From assembly GCA_031425035.1 (NCBI GenBank), contig JANPIN010000044.1, positions 1 to 64,000 on the forward strand: DNA of 64,000 nt. The letters are read 5' to 3'. Below the pieces are notes generated by a model that made no database searches, had not been told where the DNA came from, and saw only the letters and a list, made by a program, of their open reading frames with translations. The DNA comes from M3007 sp031425035. Its GTDB lineage: Bacteria; Bacteroidota; Bacteroidia; Chitinophagales; Saprospiraceae. Shown piece by piece: positions 33,925 through 42,592 of the stretch. Made by a program: the position numbers and the translations under genes. Each line of letters begins with the position of its first letter. Within the stretch, counting starts at the first letter, position 1.

Positions 33925-34560
33925 ATGAAACTTGTCTTAATCGAGGCTATTCCCCTGCTTGGCCAGGCTATTTGCCAGTCCATAGAATCCCGAACCGACA
34001 ACAAGATCGGGTATTACGCAACTAATCTGCAAAACCTGGAATCGGTACTTCAGGAACTCCAGCCCGATATTTTATGGTTGGATACCACCATTCCACAAGT
34101 GCGCGATGGTAGCGCACTTCAATCGATCCATAAGCGATTTCCCGGCTTGAAAATTTTGCTTTTCGGCATGGAGGAAACTGTGCCGGAAATCCGGAAGTAT
34201 TTCAAGCAAGGTATTTGGGCTTATTTGCCAAAAACAGCAGATTCAGCAGATATAGAAGCCGCTTTATCTTATATAGAAGCCGGGGAATTATACGTCCCGG
34301 CCTCTTTAAATAAAACTATTGCCAGCTGGCTAACCGATCCTGTACGTAAAAAAAAACCGGGTTGTAAACTCACCCATCGGGAACAGGAAATCCTGCAACT
34401 TATCGTGGAAGAGTTTACGACCAATGAGATTGCGCAAAAATTGTACATCAGTCATTGTACGGTGGAAACGCATCGCATTAATCTGACCCAGAAACTGGGG
34501 GTAAAGAATACGGCGGGGTTGGTACGGGAGGCAGTGCAGCGGGAGTTATGCTCCTACTAG
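33925..34560 (+). CDS. LuxR/NarL-type response regulator with an altered receiver
   Basis: 211 aa. A receiver domain (1-120) keeps the phospho-acceptor Asp53 (ILWLDTTIP) and Lys103 (YLPKTAD). The usual acidic pair after strand 1 is Glu7-Ala8, and the usual Ser/Thr after strand 4 is Gly81 (LLFGMEE), so phosphorylation may be weak or absent. The LuxR-type HTH at about 148-205 is intact (LTHREQEILQLI, TVETHRINLTQKLGVKN). It is a probable DNA-binding transcription factor, and as first gene of the eCIS strand it is the obvious candidate regulator of that locus (inference). No sensor kinase is adjacent. A 217-bp gap follows. Confidence 0.88.
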   Translation: MKLVLIEAIPLLGQAICQSIESRTDNKIGYYATNLQNLESVLQELQPDILWLDTTIPQVRDGSALQSIHKRFPGLKILLFGMEETVPEIRKYFKQGIWAYLPKTADSADIEAALSYIEAGELYVPASLNKTIASWLTDPVRKKKPGCKLTHREQEILQLIVEEFTTNEIAQKLYISHCTVETHRINLTQKLGVKNTAGLVREAVQRELCSY

Positions 34561-34777
34561 AAAACCATCCATGAAAACCTGGATATTTTTTTGCTCCATG
34601 CTTCTTAGGGTATTTCATGTTTTTGAAGGAGGTAATTTTGCTAAGGTCTTATCGAGGCCTTATTCCTTTTTTTGAGCTTCTACCAGTCTTATAACCTTCT
34701 GCATGTGCAGAAAAGGATTGGATAAACGTTGCTTTACTTAGGCAAAAGGACTGCATTAAAAGCGAAAATTTTTAAAA

Positions 34778-35167
34778 ATGCCTACCACTACTTCCCGGAA
34801 TTTATCTATTATCGTTGAAAATGGAGACACTGCCTGGATAAAGGTCAATTATATTGCTGTATTTAATGACCTGGAGCACTTTTTATGTGGACAAGGGCTA
34901 AAATTTCGCGAACGCATCGAGGTAATTGGAATTGATAAAGCAGACAGTTCTAAGAACATAGTATTGCACCGGTTTCCGGATGAACTGATTAAAGTCCCGG
35001 TGGGAGAAGGATCGGTACTTGTGGCTCGGGAACGTCAGATAAAAGTGTTGCGCAGTTCGCTCCAAAAAGCGCCGGGCAAAGACCAGATTCAATGCGGTAT
35101 CAATATTGAACTAGTGGACTATCTAAACCAGGTTTCTAATAATCTAACGAATACAGTTAAGCCTTGA
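34778..35167 (+). CDS. Unknown 129-aa protein at the start of the eCIS operon
   Basis: 129 aa, ATG preceded by an A-rich stretch. There is no signal peptide or transmembrane segment. The first two thirds look like a beta-rich domain (NLSIIVENGDTAWIKVNYIA, RERIEVIGIDKAD) and the end is helical (INIELVDYLNQVSNNL). I do not recognise a family. It is 17 bp upstream of the DUF4255 cap protein and in line with the structural genes, so it is probably co-expressed with the injection system. It could be a regulator, chaperone or minor structural part; nothing in the sequence decides this. Confidence 0.7.
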   Translation: MPTTTSRNLSIIVENGDTAWIKVNYIAVFNDLEHFLCGQGLKFRERIEVIGIDKADSSKNIVLHRFPDELIKVPVGEGSVLVARERQIKVLRSSLQKAPGKDQIQCGINIELVDYLNQVSNNLTNTVKP

Positions 35168-35184
35168 AATAGGATGTTTAACCC

Positions 35185-35808
35185 ATGATTGACAAAGCCC
35201 TGACCCTGCTCTCAAATGAACTGGAAGCCTACTTACAAACGGTGGGTACTCTTTCGGAAGGATATGTATCTATGGGTAACGTGGCCCAAATCGAAAACGA
35301 AGAAGGGGGCAGTAAGACACTACTTAATAAAGTGATACTGACGCTGGTAAATGTTGAAGAAGAAAGTGCCTTTAAAAACTTGCCCAATTTTGCGAAAACG
35401 CTGAGCGGTGGGGTACGTTATCAAAACCCGCCCGTTTATCTTAACCTGTACCTTTTGTTTGCCGCGCATTTTCCGCCTGACAATTATACCGAGGCTTTGA
35501 GACGGCTATCCTACGTCATCCAGTTTTTTCAGGGTCGCCACGTATTCAATCTGAATAACACGCCCAGCTTTAATGTAGAGCCGCCGGACCCAGACCTCGC
35601 CGATATCCAGTTGACGTTAGATATGTACACTATGACCTTCGAGCAAATCAATCACCTATGGGGTTCACTCGGTGGAAGGCAGTTGCCCTTTGTAATGTAT
35701 AAAGCCAGATTGGTGAAAATCCTTGACCGGCAACAAACCGGTTCCGGTGCACTTATCGAAGAAGTCGGAACAAATGAAAAAGCTATTTCCACTCAAAGCA
35801 ATAGCTAA
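35185..35808 (+). CDS. DUF4255 (Pvc16/Afp16-like) tail terminator or cap protein
   Basis: 207 aa. The N-terminal pattern MIDKALTLLSNELEAYL, then VILTLVNVEEESAFKN, YQNPPVYLNLYLLFAAHF and a LRRLSYVIQFFQGRHVF stretch are characteristic of the DUF4255 family that caps the sheath/tube in Afp, PVC and related particles, limiting tube length. It then continues with QINHLWGSLGGRQLPFVMYK, also typical, and a short Thr/Ser-rich tail. It stands at the start of the structural gene set, two genes before the sheath, as in many Bacteroidota eCIS loci. It is cytoplasmic during assembly. Confidence 0.92.
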   Translation: MIDKALTLLSNELEAYLQTVGTLSEGYVSMGNVAQIENEEGGSKTLLNKVILTLVNVEEESAFKNLPNFAKTLSGGVRYQNPPVYLNLYLLFAAHFPPDNYTEALRRLSYVIQFFQGRHVFNLNNTPSFNVEPPDPDLADIQLTLDMYTMTFEQINHLWGSLGGRQLPFVMYKARLVKILDRQQTGSGALIEEVGTNEKAISTQSNS

Positions 35809-35843
35809 CCAAGCTTTTGATCTATAAAACACCTGTTAGTAAA

Positions 35844-37160
35844 ATGTCTGACCTGATTTACAAACGAATCTTCGAAGTACGTATTCTGCATGGATACTAC
35901 CTCGATCATTGGTACTGGTCAGCAGACAACACCCCTAAAATTTTCCAGGAATACGGTCCGGAAGAACAGGCTTTTGTCTTGGAAAACAAGTATGACGTAC
36001 GACAACATTTTTTTGTGGAGCCGTCTGAAAGCACCCAAAAACGCATGAAAGGGTTAAAAATTAAATGGCAGCTCACCCCTTTTGGATTGCTGGTAGGGCA
36101 GGAGGTGGTTCGTTCAAGCGGGGGAAGTTACCTGCCCCGTTCGTCGATAAGTGCCGATACCCGGCTAACCTTCAAAATCCGTATCAGGGACGGACAATTG
36201 TACAACCGTACCAACCACGCCTTGAAACCTACTTTGCCCGCTTATTATTATTTTTCCAATATACAGGATGGAAATCTCGCCAAGGAGTACCCTTCACTCT
36301 CCGTTTTACCAAGTCCATTTAATCCGGAACGCAGCTGGGAAATGGGCGAATTTGCGCGTGATAATGGCGTAATTCGCATGGCCCGCCGAAGTACGCAGGA
36401 CATCAATGATTTAGCCACGATTTCCTTCCAAAATTGGGCGAATACCGCCGATCGAAAAGCATTGCCGAAGACATTTTTCTATCGGTTCGACGCTAAATAC
36501 GACGTAAACCAGCCGGTCATAAAAGCGCAATTTACTCTTTTAAGCCCCGATGGTACAATCGTGAAAACGATCGGGCAGGAATATGGCGCGGGGATGCATC
36601 CGTCGGGGCAAAGACTTGATTTTCAATCAAAAGATAAAGAGGCGGGCCAAATTCAGCCGCTTCCCATCGCCGACGGGCCATATCGCTTGGACGTGCGGAT
36701 CAACAATCTGCTGTTCGAACAGCGGGAAATATTGCTCCGATCGGACCTAACGGAAAACTCTTCCGTTTTTGGTTTGCTTGAAATCGCTTGCCGGGCTACC
36801 GACGGTGACTTTAGCCTACTGGAAGCCGACGGAAGCCTGCGCCGCCGTATTCAAAACGGAAAAGCCTCCTGCCCGGTTTTTGAAATTCGTGTCCCCGCCC
36901 GGCAAACCTATTGGCGATATAATTTCAGGGACAAACATACTATGCCCGCGCAGGCAGGACCCTTCGACGGGATGGAATATGATGGGGAGACCAAACAATT
37001 GATCACTACCAATCCCCGCAGGCTTACCCTGACCAAAGAACGCTTGACCTTAACGGCGACTTCAGCAGTGCATTTGCCGACTCCAGATCGCCCCGATCTG
37101 ACCTACGAACGAAAGCAATACTTTTCTGAACTTTATTTGTCCACTCTCAAACTCGACTGA
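35844..37160 (+). CDS. Unknown 438-aa protein between cap and sheath genes
   Basis: 438 aa from the ATG at 35844 (MSDLIYKRIFEVRILHGYYL); an in-frame TTG 27 bases earlier is less likely. It is soluble and predicted beta-rich, with no repeats. Motifs are an N-terminal EVRILHGYYLDHWYW, a QKRMKGLKIKWQLTPFGLLV segment and a central KIRIRDGQLYN. The gene ends 6 bp before the sheath start, so it is translationally close to it. I recall proteins of this kind next to DUF4255 and sheath genes in Bacteroidota eCIS loci, where a cap adaptor role is conceivable, but I cannot prove the relationship from sequence alone. Confidence 0.8.
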   Translation: MSDLIYKRIFEVRILHGYYLDHWYWSADNTPKIFQEYGPEEQAFVLENKYDVRQHFFVEPSESTQKRMKGLKIKWQLTPFGLLVGQEVVRSSGGSYLPRSSISADTRLTFKIRIRDGQLYNRTNHALKPTLPAYYYFSNIQDGNLAKEYPSLSVLPSPFNPERSWEMGEFARDNGVIRMARRSTQDINDLATISFQNWANTADRKALPKTFFYRFDAKYDVNQPVIKAQFTLLSPDGTIVKTIGQEYGAGMHPSGQRLDFQSKDKEAGQIQPLPIADGPYRLDVRINNLLFEQREILLRSDLTENSSVFGLLEIACRATDGDFSLLEADGSLRRRIQNGKASCPVFEIRVPARQTYWRYNFRDKHTMPAQAGPFDGMEYDGETKQLITTNPRRLTLTKERLTLTATSAVHLPTPDRPDLTYERKQYFSELYLSTLKLD

Positions 37161-37166
37161 ACTATT

Positions 37167-38612
37167 ATGGCAAACTACCGAACACCGGGGGTTTACATTG
37201 AAGAAATCCCCAAATTTCCCCCTTCCGTAGCCCAGGTACAAACTGCCATACCGGCCTTCATCGGCTATACGGAAAAGGCCAAAGAAGAACAGGATGACGA
37301 CCTGATTTTCAAACCTTGGCGGATTTCTTCGCTACTCGAATACCGGGAATTCTTCGGTGAGCCTCAGGATGAACAAAACCTGATCGTAACCATTGACCAA
37401 ACTTTCGACCGGGGGAGCCTGGCCAAAGAGATCGTTACCGCAGATTTCGACTGGTCAACCGGCAAAGGCCCGTCCAAGCACCTGATGTTTCATTCACTGG
37501 AGTTGTACTTTGCTAACGGCGGAGGCCCCTGCTGGATCATCTCAGTCGGCAGATACCAGCCCGATTTCGGAGTTGCGTTTACCGATAGTCAGCCGTTTTT
37601 GGATGGGCTTGACAAATTGGGCGAAGAAGACGAGCCAACGTTGATCGTCTTCCCCGAAGCGCAAAGCATGGACACGTCATCCTTTAAAAGTGTCTACGAA
37701 GCAGCCATATTACAATGCAGCCGCCTGAAAGACCGCTTTACTATTATTGACTTTCACGTCAATGGCCGGGATCTGGATTCTACGGCAAAAATAACGGCGG
37801 CGCAAACTACTTTCCGTGGCTTGGTGCCCACCGAGGTAGACCTCGCCAAATACGGAGCCGCTTACTTTCCGAACGTCCGTTCCGTCTTTAATTATACTTA
37901 CAAACCAGAGCAAGTTAAGATCAAACACGTCGTGACAGGCGGCGGTACGGCTACTTTTAATGATCAGCTGATGAACGCCCTGCCCGGCGTGTTCAAAAGT
38001 AAAGCGAAGGGCGCCATCGATACATTCAGCATCCACCTGCCACCCAGCGGGGCTATCGCCGGCGTCTATGCCCGGGTGGACAACACCCGCGGAGTCTGGA
38101 AGGCGCCCGCTAATGAAAGCATACTACAGGTAGATTCCACCACGGTGAAAATTACCGACGCCATGCAGGAAGACTTTAACGTAGACGCCGATACCGGCAA
38201 ATCCATCAACTGTATCCGCGCTTTTACCGGCAAAGGCATCAAGGTTTGGGGTGGCCGCACCCTGGCCGGCAATGATAACGAATGGCGTTACGTATCCGTT
38301 CGCCGCTTTTTCAACATGGTGGAGGAATCGGTGAAAAAAGCCACTGCCGCCTTCGTGTTCGAGCCGAACGACATCAATACCTGGGTACGCGTACGGGCCA
38401 TGATCGAAAACTTCCTGATCCTGCAATGGCGCGCCGGGGCCTTGGCTGGGGCCGTCCCGGAACAGGCCTTCTACGTCAATGTCGGTCTGGGGGTCACCAT
38501 GACGGCGCAGGACGTCCTCGAAGGCCGTATGATCGTGGAAATTGGCATGGCCGTGGTGCGCCCGGCTGAATTCATTATCCTGCGCTTCAGCCATAAGATG
38601 CAGGAATCCTAA
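37167..38612 (+). CDS. Contractile tail sheath protein
   Basis: 481 aa. The start YRTPGVYIEEIPKFPPSVAQ, AIPAFIGYTEKA, the inserted variable domain about 80-330, and the C-terminal MAVVRPAEFIILRFSHKM are hallmark sheath features of the phage_sheath_1 family. SIHLPPSGAIAGVYARVDN and RGVWKAPANE mark the conserved core. Subunits polymerise around the inner tube and contract to drive it into a target. This is the only sheath gene in the window, unlike PVC and Afp, which have three. It is followed by two helical proteins rather than directly by the tube genes. Confidence 0.97.
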   Translation: MANYRTPGVYIEEIPKFPPSVAQVQTAIPAFIGYTEKAKEEQDDDLIFKPWRISSLLEYREFFGEPQDEQNLIVTIDQTFDRGSLAKEIVTADFDWSTGKGPSKHLMFHSLELYFANGGGPCWIISVGRYQPDFGVAFTDSQPFLDGLDKLGEEDEPTLIVFPEAQSMDTSSFKSVYEAAILQCSRLKDRFTIIDFHVNGRDLDSTAKITAAQTTFRGLVPTEVDLAKYGAAYFPNVRSVFNYTYKPEQVKIKHVVTGGGTATFNDQLMNALPGVFKSKAKGAIDTFSIHLPPSGAIAGVYARVDNTRGVWKAPANESILQVDSTTVKITDAMQEDFNVDADTGKSINCIRAFTGKGIKVWGGRTLAGNDNEWRYVSVRRFFNMVEESVKKATAAFVFEPNDINTWVRVRAMIENFLILQWRAGALAGAVPEQAFYVNVGLGVTMTAQDVLEGRMIVEIGMAVVRPAEFIILRFSHKMQES

Positions 38613-38646
38613 CAAAAACAGATTAAACCATAAAAATTAAAGCATC

Positions 38647-39660
38647 ATGTCTAAAAGAAATCCGTCCCCTCCCGGGGGAGGCGCACCGGTCTGCATACCG
38701 TATGAAGAAACGGATAAGGTTTTTTACGATTTTCGGGAAGACTGCCTGAAGGTGCAAAAACCGCTGGGCGACGGTGCCGCTGCGGTGGCCAAGACCAACT
38801 TCGAGTCCGCTTTTCAGACCGTCTGTGAAGATCGAAAAACCCTGAAATACGGCGAGGATACTCGCAACATTTACAACGATATATATTATAACATCGCCAT
38901 CAGTCTGTCCAAGGATTTGGCCGAGGCCGGCAAATGCGTGGAAGCGCAGATCACCGCTACTGCCGACCTGGGCAAAGCCTTTTCCACGGCCGTGGCCAAA
39001 CTAAAGGAAGCCTGCGCTAAAATCCAGGAGGCGCAAATGCTGGCCCAATCACTCGGCGATTCGGCCAATAAAACCTGCAATGCCGATACCGTGGCAAAAG
39101 TCACCGCCAAGTTGAAGGAAAAACAAGGCGATGCGAAATACCCGTTCCAAAAAGATGTCAAAGGCACGCTGACCCCCGTTACCGATCTTCACGAAGTATT
39201 GGGGCTGCTCAAAACCGATGCGAAAGATTGTTTTGACCTGGCCAATAAGTCCACCGAGCGCGCCGTCAAGGTAGCCAGTATCTATACTTTCCTGAATGTT
39301 CAGCAATTGAAAGAATATACCGATAAATTGAATAGCCAGTCCGATGCGTTCAAAAAAGATTCGGAAAGTAACCTGAAAAATGCCGACGACAAGATAAAGG
39401 CAGCCCTGAAATCACTGGGTGACGACCTGGTCAAACTCAGCGAAACCGAAGCCGCTTGGATGAAAGCAAAAGCGAATGCCGATTCAATAACCAATACCGG
39501 CAACGATATCAGTGGTATTGATAATGGCGTATTCAAAATCAAGAATGTAGGGCCTTGTTCGACCACAGACAAACCTGTTAGCCCGACTGATGCCACTATT
39601 GAATTTGATGCGATTAATAAGCACATTGAAGCGGTCATCGGCCTTTGCGCAACTTGTTGA
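38647..39660 (+). CDS. Helical Cys-containing protein of unknown function (possible eCIS cargo), first of a pair
   Basis: 337 aa. A flexible start (SPPGGGAPVCIP) is followed by a nearly all-helical, Lys/Ala-rich, coiled-coil-prone body (for example DDKIKAALKSLGDDLVKLSE) with eight or so scattered Cys, and the protein ends in CATC. No signal peptide or membrane segment. It lies between the sheath (34 bp after it) and the tube genes. No family recognised. The neighbouring 291-aa protein has the same composition and style. Possible roles are a lumen-loaded effector, a sheath/tube accessory, or a chaperone; all are inference from position. The composition (small, helical, no repeats of sheath or tube folds) argues against its being a second sheath or tube. 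Confidence 0.8.
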   Translation: MSKRNPSPPGGGAPVCIPYEETDKVFYDFREDCLKVQKPLGDGAAAVAKTNFESAFQTVCEDRKTLKYGEDTRNIYNDIYYNIAISLSKDLAEAGKCVEAQITATADLGKAFSTAVAKLKEACAKIQEAQMLAQSLGDSANKTCNADTVAKVTAKLKEKQGDAKYPFQKDVKGTLTPVTDLHEVLGLLKTDAKDCFDLANKSTERAVKVASIYTFLNVQQLKEYTDKLNSQSDAFKKDSESNLKNADDKIKAALKSLGDDLVKLSETEAAWMKAKANADSITNTGNDISGIDNGVFKIKNVGPCSTTDKPVSPTDATIEFDAINKHIEAVIGLCATC

Positions 39661-39729
39661 ATAGACTTCTTGCGCGGCCCTTTTTCTTTCTCAAGTATTC
39701 ATTTTTATCTTACATTCAAAAAATTTGCC

Positions 39730-40605
39730 ATGCCACAATCTGTCAATGACTATATCAAAGAGCTTGAGCGGAATACCAGTAAAGCGAAAGCGTGTTTTGA
39801 ACAAAAAAGTGCCGAGGCTGGCAAGGTAGCAAATGCCTACCAGCAAGCAATTGCCTTGGAGACATTGCTCAAAGACTACTGGGAACGCATTCAGACCACC
39901 GACCGTCTGGCGATTGATCTGATCGGTACCCTCGACAAAGCCATCGCTATTACGGGTTATGATCCAAATGACCCGGACAAAGCCACTGCCGGCCTGGAAG
40001 CACGAGCCCAAGACAATATCAAGGCTTTCGAGGTGCTCACCAATAATGTTCGGGAAGCCGCGGAATGCCTGGAGGCCCTCAAGACCGACGCCAATTTCCT
40101 CAAAGAGTGTTTCGCTGCCGCAGGTATAGCCGATGGCGATCAATGCAAAGATGCCCTGACGGCTTTTGCAGCTGGGATAGAAAATGCGCTTAAAAGTATG
40201 CTGGCGGCCGTGCTGGAGTTCCTTAAAGTACTAAAAGCTTCGTTTGCAATCCAAGAAAATCTTACTTTGGACAATGGTATCGAACAAGTACTGGTTGATT
40301 TATTTAACACGTTAAAGACTACAAATCAAAAGAAGCATTATGGGTCGCTAATTCCCGGCGTTTGTACGCCACCGACGGCCCCTTCTTTCCCCTTAGTAGA
40401 TAACAAATCAGTCAACCCTTATTACACCAGTACTGAAGACGATTACAAGGGCGTAAAAAAGAAAATTGAAGGTGACAATACTGTTCCTGGCCTTGCTAAA
40501 GACCTGGCAACAGCCATTAAAGCCCGCAACGAAGCCAAATCCTGCTGGGATTCCCTCGAAGCCGCCCTGAAAGCCGCCAAAGAGGCCAATACCTGTCCTA
40601 AATAG
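39730..40605 (+). CDS. Helical Cys-containing protein of unknown function (possible eCIS cargo), second of a pair
   Basis: 291 aa from the ATG at 39730 (MPQSVNDYIKELERN); an earlier in-frame start (39670) would add an unlikely hydrophobic leader. It is helical throughout, with pairs of Cys near helix ends (AAECLEAL, FLKECFAAAG, DQCKDAL, SCWDSLEAAL) and a final NTCPK. A short Pro-rich loop (PGVCTPPTAPSFP) breaks the helices near residue 215. Its composition resembles the protein encoded just upstream, though clear alignable identity is not visible by eye. It lies 68 bp before the first tube gene. Function unknown; see the upstream entry for the alternatives. Confidence 0.78.
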   Translation: MPQSVNDYIKELERNTSKAKACFEQKSAEAGKVANAYQQAIALETLLKDYWERIQTTDRLAIDLIGTLDKAIAITGYDPNDPDKATAGLEARAQDNIKAFEVLTNNVREAAECLEALKTDANFLKECFAAAGIADGDQCKDALTAFAAGIENALKSMLAAVLEFLKVLKASFAIQENLTLDNGIEQVLVDLFNTLKTTNQKKHYGSLIPGVCTPPTAPSFPLVDNKSVNPYYTSTEDDYKGVKKKIEGDNTVPGLAKDLATAIKARNEAKSCWDSLEAALKAAKEANTCPK

Positions 40606-40673
40606 ACCGTCCGTAACCGTTCAGAAACCATTAAATCACTCCATTTTTTAACCATCAATCTTTCAACTGAGAT

Positions 40674-41129
40674 ATGGCAGATTATCCTTTGCCCAAGTTC
40701 CACTTCCAGGTCGATTGGGCGGGCACCAAGATCGGGTTCACCGAAGTGACCGGCCTCACCGTCGAAACGGAAGCGATTGAATACCGCCATGGCGAAAGCA
40801 AGGAATACCACAAAACAAAACAGCCGGGCCTGAAAAAGTACGGCAACATCACCATGAAGCGCGGCACCTTTGAAAATGACAACGAATACTTCGCCTGGTG
40901 GGACCAAACCCGGTTTTTCGAGATGAAGGACTCCAATGGCCAGTTCCGGCGAACCATTACCGTCAAGTTGCTCAATGAAAAGCATGAACCGATCATTACC
41001 TGGGAAATCAAAAATGCTTGGCCAACCAAAGTGCAATCGGCCGACCTGAAAGCTGATGCCAATGAGATCGCCATCGAAAGCATCGAGTTGGCGCACGAAG
41101 GGCTGGTGATCAAAAATCCGCCGAAGTAA
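40674..41129 (+). CDS. Inner tube protein 1 (gp19/Hcp-like fold)
   Basis: 151 aa, the usual size. The pattern YPLPKFHFQVDWAGTKIGFT, EVTGLTVETEAIEYRHG, LKKYGNITMKRGTF and WEIKNAWPTKVQSADLKAD is diagnostic of the phage tail tube gp19-like family used by eCIS. Subunits form hexameric rings stacked as the inner tube inside the sheath. It stands 12 bp before a second tube gene. All expected beta strands seem present, with no insertion. Confidence 0.96.
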   Translation: MADYPLPKFHFQVDWAGTKIGFTEVTGLTVETEAIEYRHGESKEYHKTKQPGLKKYGNITMKRGTFENDNEYFAWWDQTRFFEMKDSNGQFRRTITVKLLNEKHEPIITWEIKNAWPTKVQSADLKADANEIAIESIELAHEGLVIKNPPK

Positions 41130-41141
41130 TACCCACCGGCT

Positions 41142-41612
41142 ATGGCAAAATTGACCACACCAGTGGCAGTCAATTATCACCCACCGGTAAATTTTCATTT
41201 TGAAGTGCATTTTGAAGACCTCGGTGAGGCCGGCGATGTGCAATTTCAGTCGGTCGGGGGATTGAACGCCCAAATGCAGACGGAAACCTTGAAGGAAGGC
41301 GGGGAAAATCGCTTCGAACACATTGTTCCGGTTCGGGCCAAATTCAACGACCTGGTGCTCAAACGCGGCATCCTGCCGGCCGATTCCCCGATCACCAAGT
41401 GGATCCAGGATGCACTGGAAAACTTCAAGTTTTTGCCTAAAAACCTCACCATTCAGCTCTTGGGAGAGGATCACAAACCACTCCTGGTTTGGGAGGTAAG
41501 CCATGCCTGGCCCAAGAGCTGGAAGGTGGACGATCTGAATGCGGAACAAGGCAAAGTGCTGGTGGAAACAATCGAACTAACCTACAATTTTTACCGGCTT
41601 CGAAACGGATAA
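41142..41612 (+). CDS. Inner tube protein 2 (baseplate-proximal tube initiator type)
   Basis: 156 aa, the same fold as the preceding tube protein: PPVNFHFEVHFEDLGEAGDV, VGGLNAQMQTETLKEGGENR, LVLKRGILPADSPITKWIQD and WEVSHAWPKSWKVDDLNAE. It is clearly diverged from tube 1, with a longer N-terminus. In PVC and Afp the second tube-type protein forms the first ring(s) on the spike, so a tube-initiator role is likely (family knowledge). It lies 4 bp upstream of the DUF5908 gene. Confidence 0.93.
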   Translation: MAKLTTPVAVNYHPPVNFHFEVHFEDLGEAGDVQFQSVGGLNAQMQTETLKEGGENRFEHIVPVRAKFNDLVLKRGILPADSPITKWIQDALENFKFLPKNLTIQLLGEDHKPLLVWEVSHAWPKSWKVDDLNAEQGKVLVETIELTYNFYRLRNG

Positions 41613-41616
41613 AACT

Positions 41617-41802
41617 ATGCCACTGGAAATCAGAGAATTGCACATAAAAATTGCCGTTGATCAATCCGAAGGCCAGAACGGACCGGGTGCTACCGGCTCC
41701 GGGGGGAACGCATCTAATTCGTCTGCTGAGCCAAATCCGGCCTTAGTAGAGACTATCGTCGAAAAAGTGCTGGATATCCTGGCGCGCAAAAACGAACGCT
41801 GA
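41617..41802 (+). CDS. DUF5908 family small protein
   Basis: 61 aa. The N-terminus PLEIRELHIKIAV is the hallmark of DUF5908, a small family found next to the tube and LysM genes of eCIS loci. A Gly/Ser/Asn-rich linker (about 22-40) leads to a helical end (ALVETIVEKVLDILARK). It is packed between tube 2 (4 bp) and the LysM-type gene (4 bp). The role is unknown; it occupies the Pvc6-like place. It could be a small adaptor or chaperone. Confidence 0.88.
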   Translation: MPLEIRELHIKIAVDQSEGQNGPGATGSGGNASNSSAEPNPALVETIVEKVLDILARKNER

Positions 41803-41806
41803 ACCT

Positions 41807-42556
41807 ATGGCCGATATCAACGTCAAAAGCCGCGACAGCAATGTGCAAAAAATTGTCATTCAGGCTTTTAAACAAAAGCCTGTCAACGGCAGTTCGCCGT
41901 CGCCCTTCAATACATTTACCGTTCCGATTAATCCGGAGAACCTATCGCAAAAATTTGAGATAAAGCAGGAAAATCAACAGGCTTCCGGCAATCAGGGCAC
42001 TTCCGGCAAATATGTCGCTACGCTACCGGAGGAACTGCGCTTGGATTTCTATCTGGATAATACCAATACAGTCTCCGGAAACGTCCTGCAAGGGACTATT
42101 GTGCCCGAACAGGTGCGTCAATTACTGGAGGTAGTGTACAAAATGGAGAGTGAATCGCACCGGCCGAATTTTCTCAAAATCGCCTGGAATAACCAGGAAT
42201 TGTTCGGCCCCAATAAATTCGTCTTCGATTGTCAGTTAAAAAGCCTTGACATCCAGTACGTATTGTTCAACCGCGGCGGCGAACCGTTGCGCGCCAAAGT
42301 AAGTGCCGTCTTTTCCGCCTATGTCGAAGACAAAAAAAGAACCAGGGAAGAAGGTAAAGGTGGCAAGGAATCCCCCGACCTCACCCACGTCCGTACGGCA
42401 ACGCCCGGTGACCGGCTGTGGTTAATGACGCAACGTATTTATGAAAGTACAACCCCCTTGCTCCAGGTGGCCTTGTTAAATGATTTAACGACATTCCGCC
42501 AATTAGAAACCGGAAAGGAGATTTTCTTCGCTCCTTATGACCGTACCGAAGCGTAA
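41807..42556 (+). CDS. CIS tube-type N-domain protein with LysM-like end (Pvc7/gp53-like baseplate)
   Basis: 249 aa. The N-terminal domain (PFNTFTVPINPENLSQKFEI, PEELRLDFYLDNT, KFVFDCQLKSLDIQYVLFN) matches the family that links tube and baseplate in contractile injection systems. The C-terminal ~50 residues (RTATPGDRLWLMTQRIYEST ... LETGKEIFFAP) form a LysM-like fold, used here for internal protein contacts rather than peptidoglycan binding. In PVC the equivalent part sits at the hub/sheath junction. It lies 4 bp after DUF5908 and 36 bp before the spike gene. Confidence 0.92.
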   Translation: MADINVKSRDSNVQKIVIQAFKQKPVNGSSPSPFNTFTVPINPENLSQKFEIKQENQQASGNQGTSGKYVATLPEELRLDFYLDNTNTVSGNVLQGTIVPEQVRQLLEVVYKMESESHRPNFLKIAWNNQELFGPNKFVFDCQLKSLDIQYVLFNRGGEPLRAKVSAVFSAYVEDKKRTREEGKGGKESPDLTHVRTATPGDRLWLMTQRIYESTTPLLQVALLNDLTTFRQLETGKEIFFAPYDRTEA

Positions 42557-42592
42557 AATCGACCTGTCCATTCATTTAGTATTATTTACACC

